Assembly: GCF_016862975.1 (NCBI RefSeq)
Contig: NZ_BONZ01000075.1
Coordinates: 1 to 64,000, forward strand
Direction: 5' to 3'
Origin: Rugosimonospora africana
GTDB lineage: Bacteria; Actinomycetota; Actinomycetes; Mycobacteriales; Micromonosporaceae
Length of the DNA stretch: 64,000 bases
The first letter of the stretch is position 1, and each line of letters begins with the position of its first letter. This document shows, in pieces, positions 63,493 through 64,000 of this stretch. The notes below the pieces were generated by a model, which saw only the letters and a program-made list of their open reading frames with translations, searched no databases and was not told the DNA's origin. A program made the translations under genes and the position numbers.

Positions 63493-63819
63493 TTACAGCT
63501 CCAGGTCCATCTCGTCCTGTCGTGCCTGCAACTCGTCCTGCTCCCGCCGCCGTTCGTCGTCCTGGAGGTCGTGCTCGTCGGTGGCGCGTCGGCTGTCGGG
63601 GTCGTACGGGTCGGCGGCATCGCCCGTGTCGAGGGCGGTCAGGCGAACTGGGCGAACGTCGTTGTCCGGATCGTGGTCTGGTTCTCGCATGGGTCGCTCC
63701 TGTTCGTGGAAGGCGCGGATGTCGTCATAGGTCCGGGCGGCTGCCCGCGTCAGGTCTTCGACCATCCGCAGCAGCTCATCCCAGGAGTGGTCGGAGGTGA
63801 TCGGCGCGGGTTGACTCAT
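63493..63819 (-). CDS. Small acidic hypothetical protein
   Basis: 108 residues, MSQPAPITSDHSWDELLRMV, then ARTYDDIRAFHEQERPMREP, and a highly charged C-terminus (DLQDDERRREQDELQARQDE) likely to be helical. ATG overlaps the previous gene's stop (ATGA). No domain known. Part of the coupled operon. Confidence 0.65.
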   Translation of the reverse strand: MSQPAPITSDHSWDELLRMVEDLTRAAARTYDDIRAFHEQERPMREPDHDPDNDVRPVRLTALDTGDAADPYDPDSRRATDEHDLQDDERRREQDELQARQDEMDLEL

Positions 63820-64000
63820 GGCTGGTCACCGAGTCGTCCTGCCGAGCCGCTGTCTTCAGGAAAGGGTCGGGTGGCCACGTCCGCGAGTGCGACGTCGAGT
63901 GCCTGGTCGCGCCAGTCCGCCGGCCAGGGCAGGTCGATGTGACGTTCGTTGTGGGTGCCGTTGCGGCAGCGGGTGTGGTCATCCCATTCCCGGATCCGTG
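63816..64000 (-). CDS. Partial gene (3' end), operon member
   Basis: The window edge cuts it. The visible 60 residues read RIREWDDHTRCRNGTHNERH, then IDLPWPADWRDQALDVALAD and GSAGRLGDQP before the TGA, which overlaps the next start. The WDDHTRCRNGTHN motif could be a metal- or nucleotide-related part. The family is not assigned. Confidence 0.55.
   Translation of the reverse strand, partial: RIREWDDHTRCRNGTHNERHIDLPWPADWRDQALDVALADVATRPFPEDSGSAGRLGDQP

Noticed and set aside
1-64000. CRISPR array, rRNA operon, riboswitch
   Set aside because: No regularly spaced short repeats, no rRNA-like sequence and no recognisable riboswitch core was seen on either strand.

Overview
The window is high-GC actinomycete DNA. 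Long GC-rich frames, GTG/TTG starts, LtrA, DUF574-type methyltransferase, F420-type oxidoreductase folds, NarL-type two-component pairs and many secreted hydrolases point to a filamentous actinomycete, possibly Micromonosporaceae; the genus cannot be fixed from sequence alone. No rRNA, no intact tRNA and no CRISPR array was seen.

Layout. 1-3.6 kb: decayed genes (CopG-type antitoxin, LtrA remnant, discoidin fragment, IS30 tail, NUDIX remnant) around one intact methyltransferase. 3.8-8.5 kb: a LysR regulator divergent from a redox cluster (two near-identical F420/NADP-oxidoreductase-like proteins flanking two SDR enzymes). 8.8-12.7 kb: an intact LtrA, an IS6 fragment, a CtaG-like membrane protein and an orphan AAA+ ATPase. 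12.9-18.5 kb: a DUF574 methyltransferase, a wrecked serine recombinase, a divergent HxlR/NmrA pair and small secreted or membrane proteins. 18.6-22.9 kb: a complete IS630-family element with a passenger gene on the opposite strand, a regulator divergent from an 'abortive infection'-annotated TIM-barrel-like protein, a second IS630 end and a tRNA-like scrap.

23.5-36.3 kb is the best organised part. It is a minus-strand glycan-utilisation locus: LacI regulator with a palindromic operator, FnIII-GH39-like glycosidase, lipoprotein binding protein, two permeases and two ATPases of the oligopeptide-type ABC family with overlapping stops and starts, then a secreted DUF3131/glucoamylase-like glycosidase and a further secreted protein. 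The likely scheme is extracellular trimming, oligosaccharide import, cytoplasmic hydrolysis and LacI control.

36.3-49.5 kb: an ISNCY pseudogene, two histidine kinase/response regulator pairs, an Asp-nucleophile alpha/beta hydrolase, glycosidase and hydrolase fragments, a SnoaL-like protein and an IS630 transposase killed by one amber codon. 49.4-55.6 kb: an esterase, a membrane protein, a VOC protein and a divergent WYL-regulator/DinB pair. 55.6-57.3 kb: a diverged inverted copy of the 43-kb hydrolase 5' region abutting a frameshifted RHS tail. 57.3-61.4 kb: two tandem secreted alpha/beta hydrolases downstream of a MarR regulator, with a second MarR-like gene. 61.8-64.0 kb: translationally coupled genes (lysozyme-like plus M23 peptidase, lipoprotein, small acidic protein, partial gene) resembling the cell-wall-processing end of a conjugative-element operon, which continues off the window.

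The high density of pseudogenes, transposase relics and duplicated fragments marks this as accessory DNA, probably flanking an integrated element.
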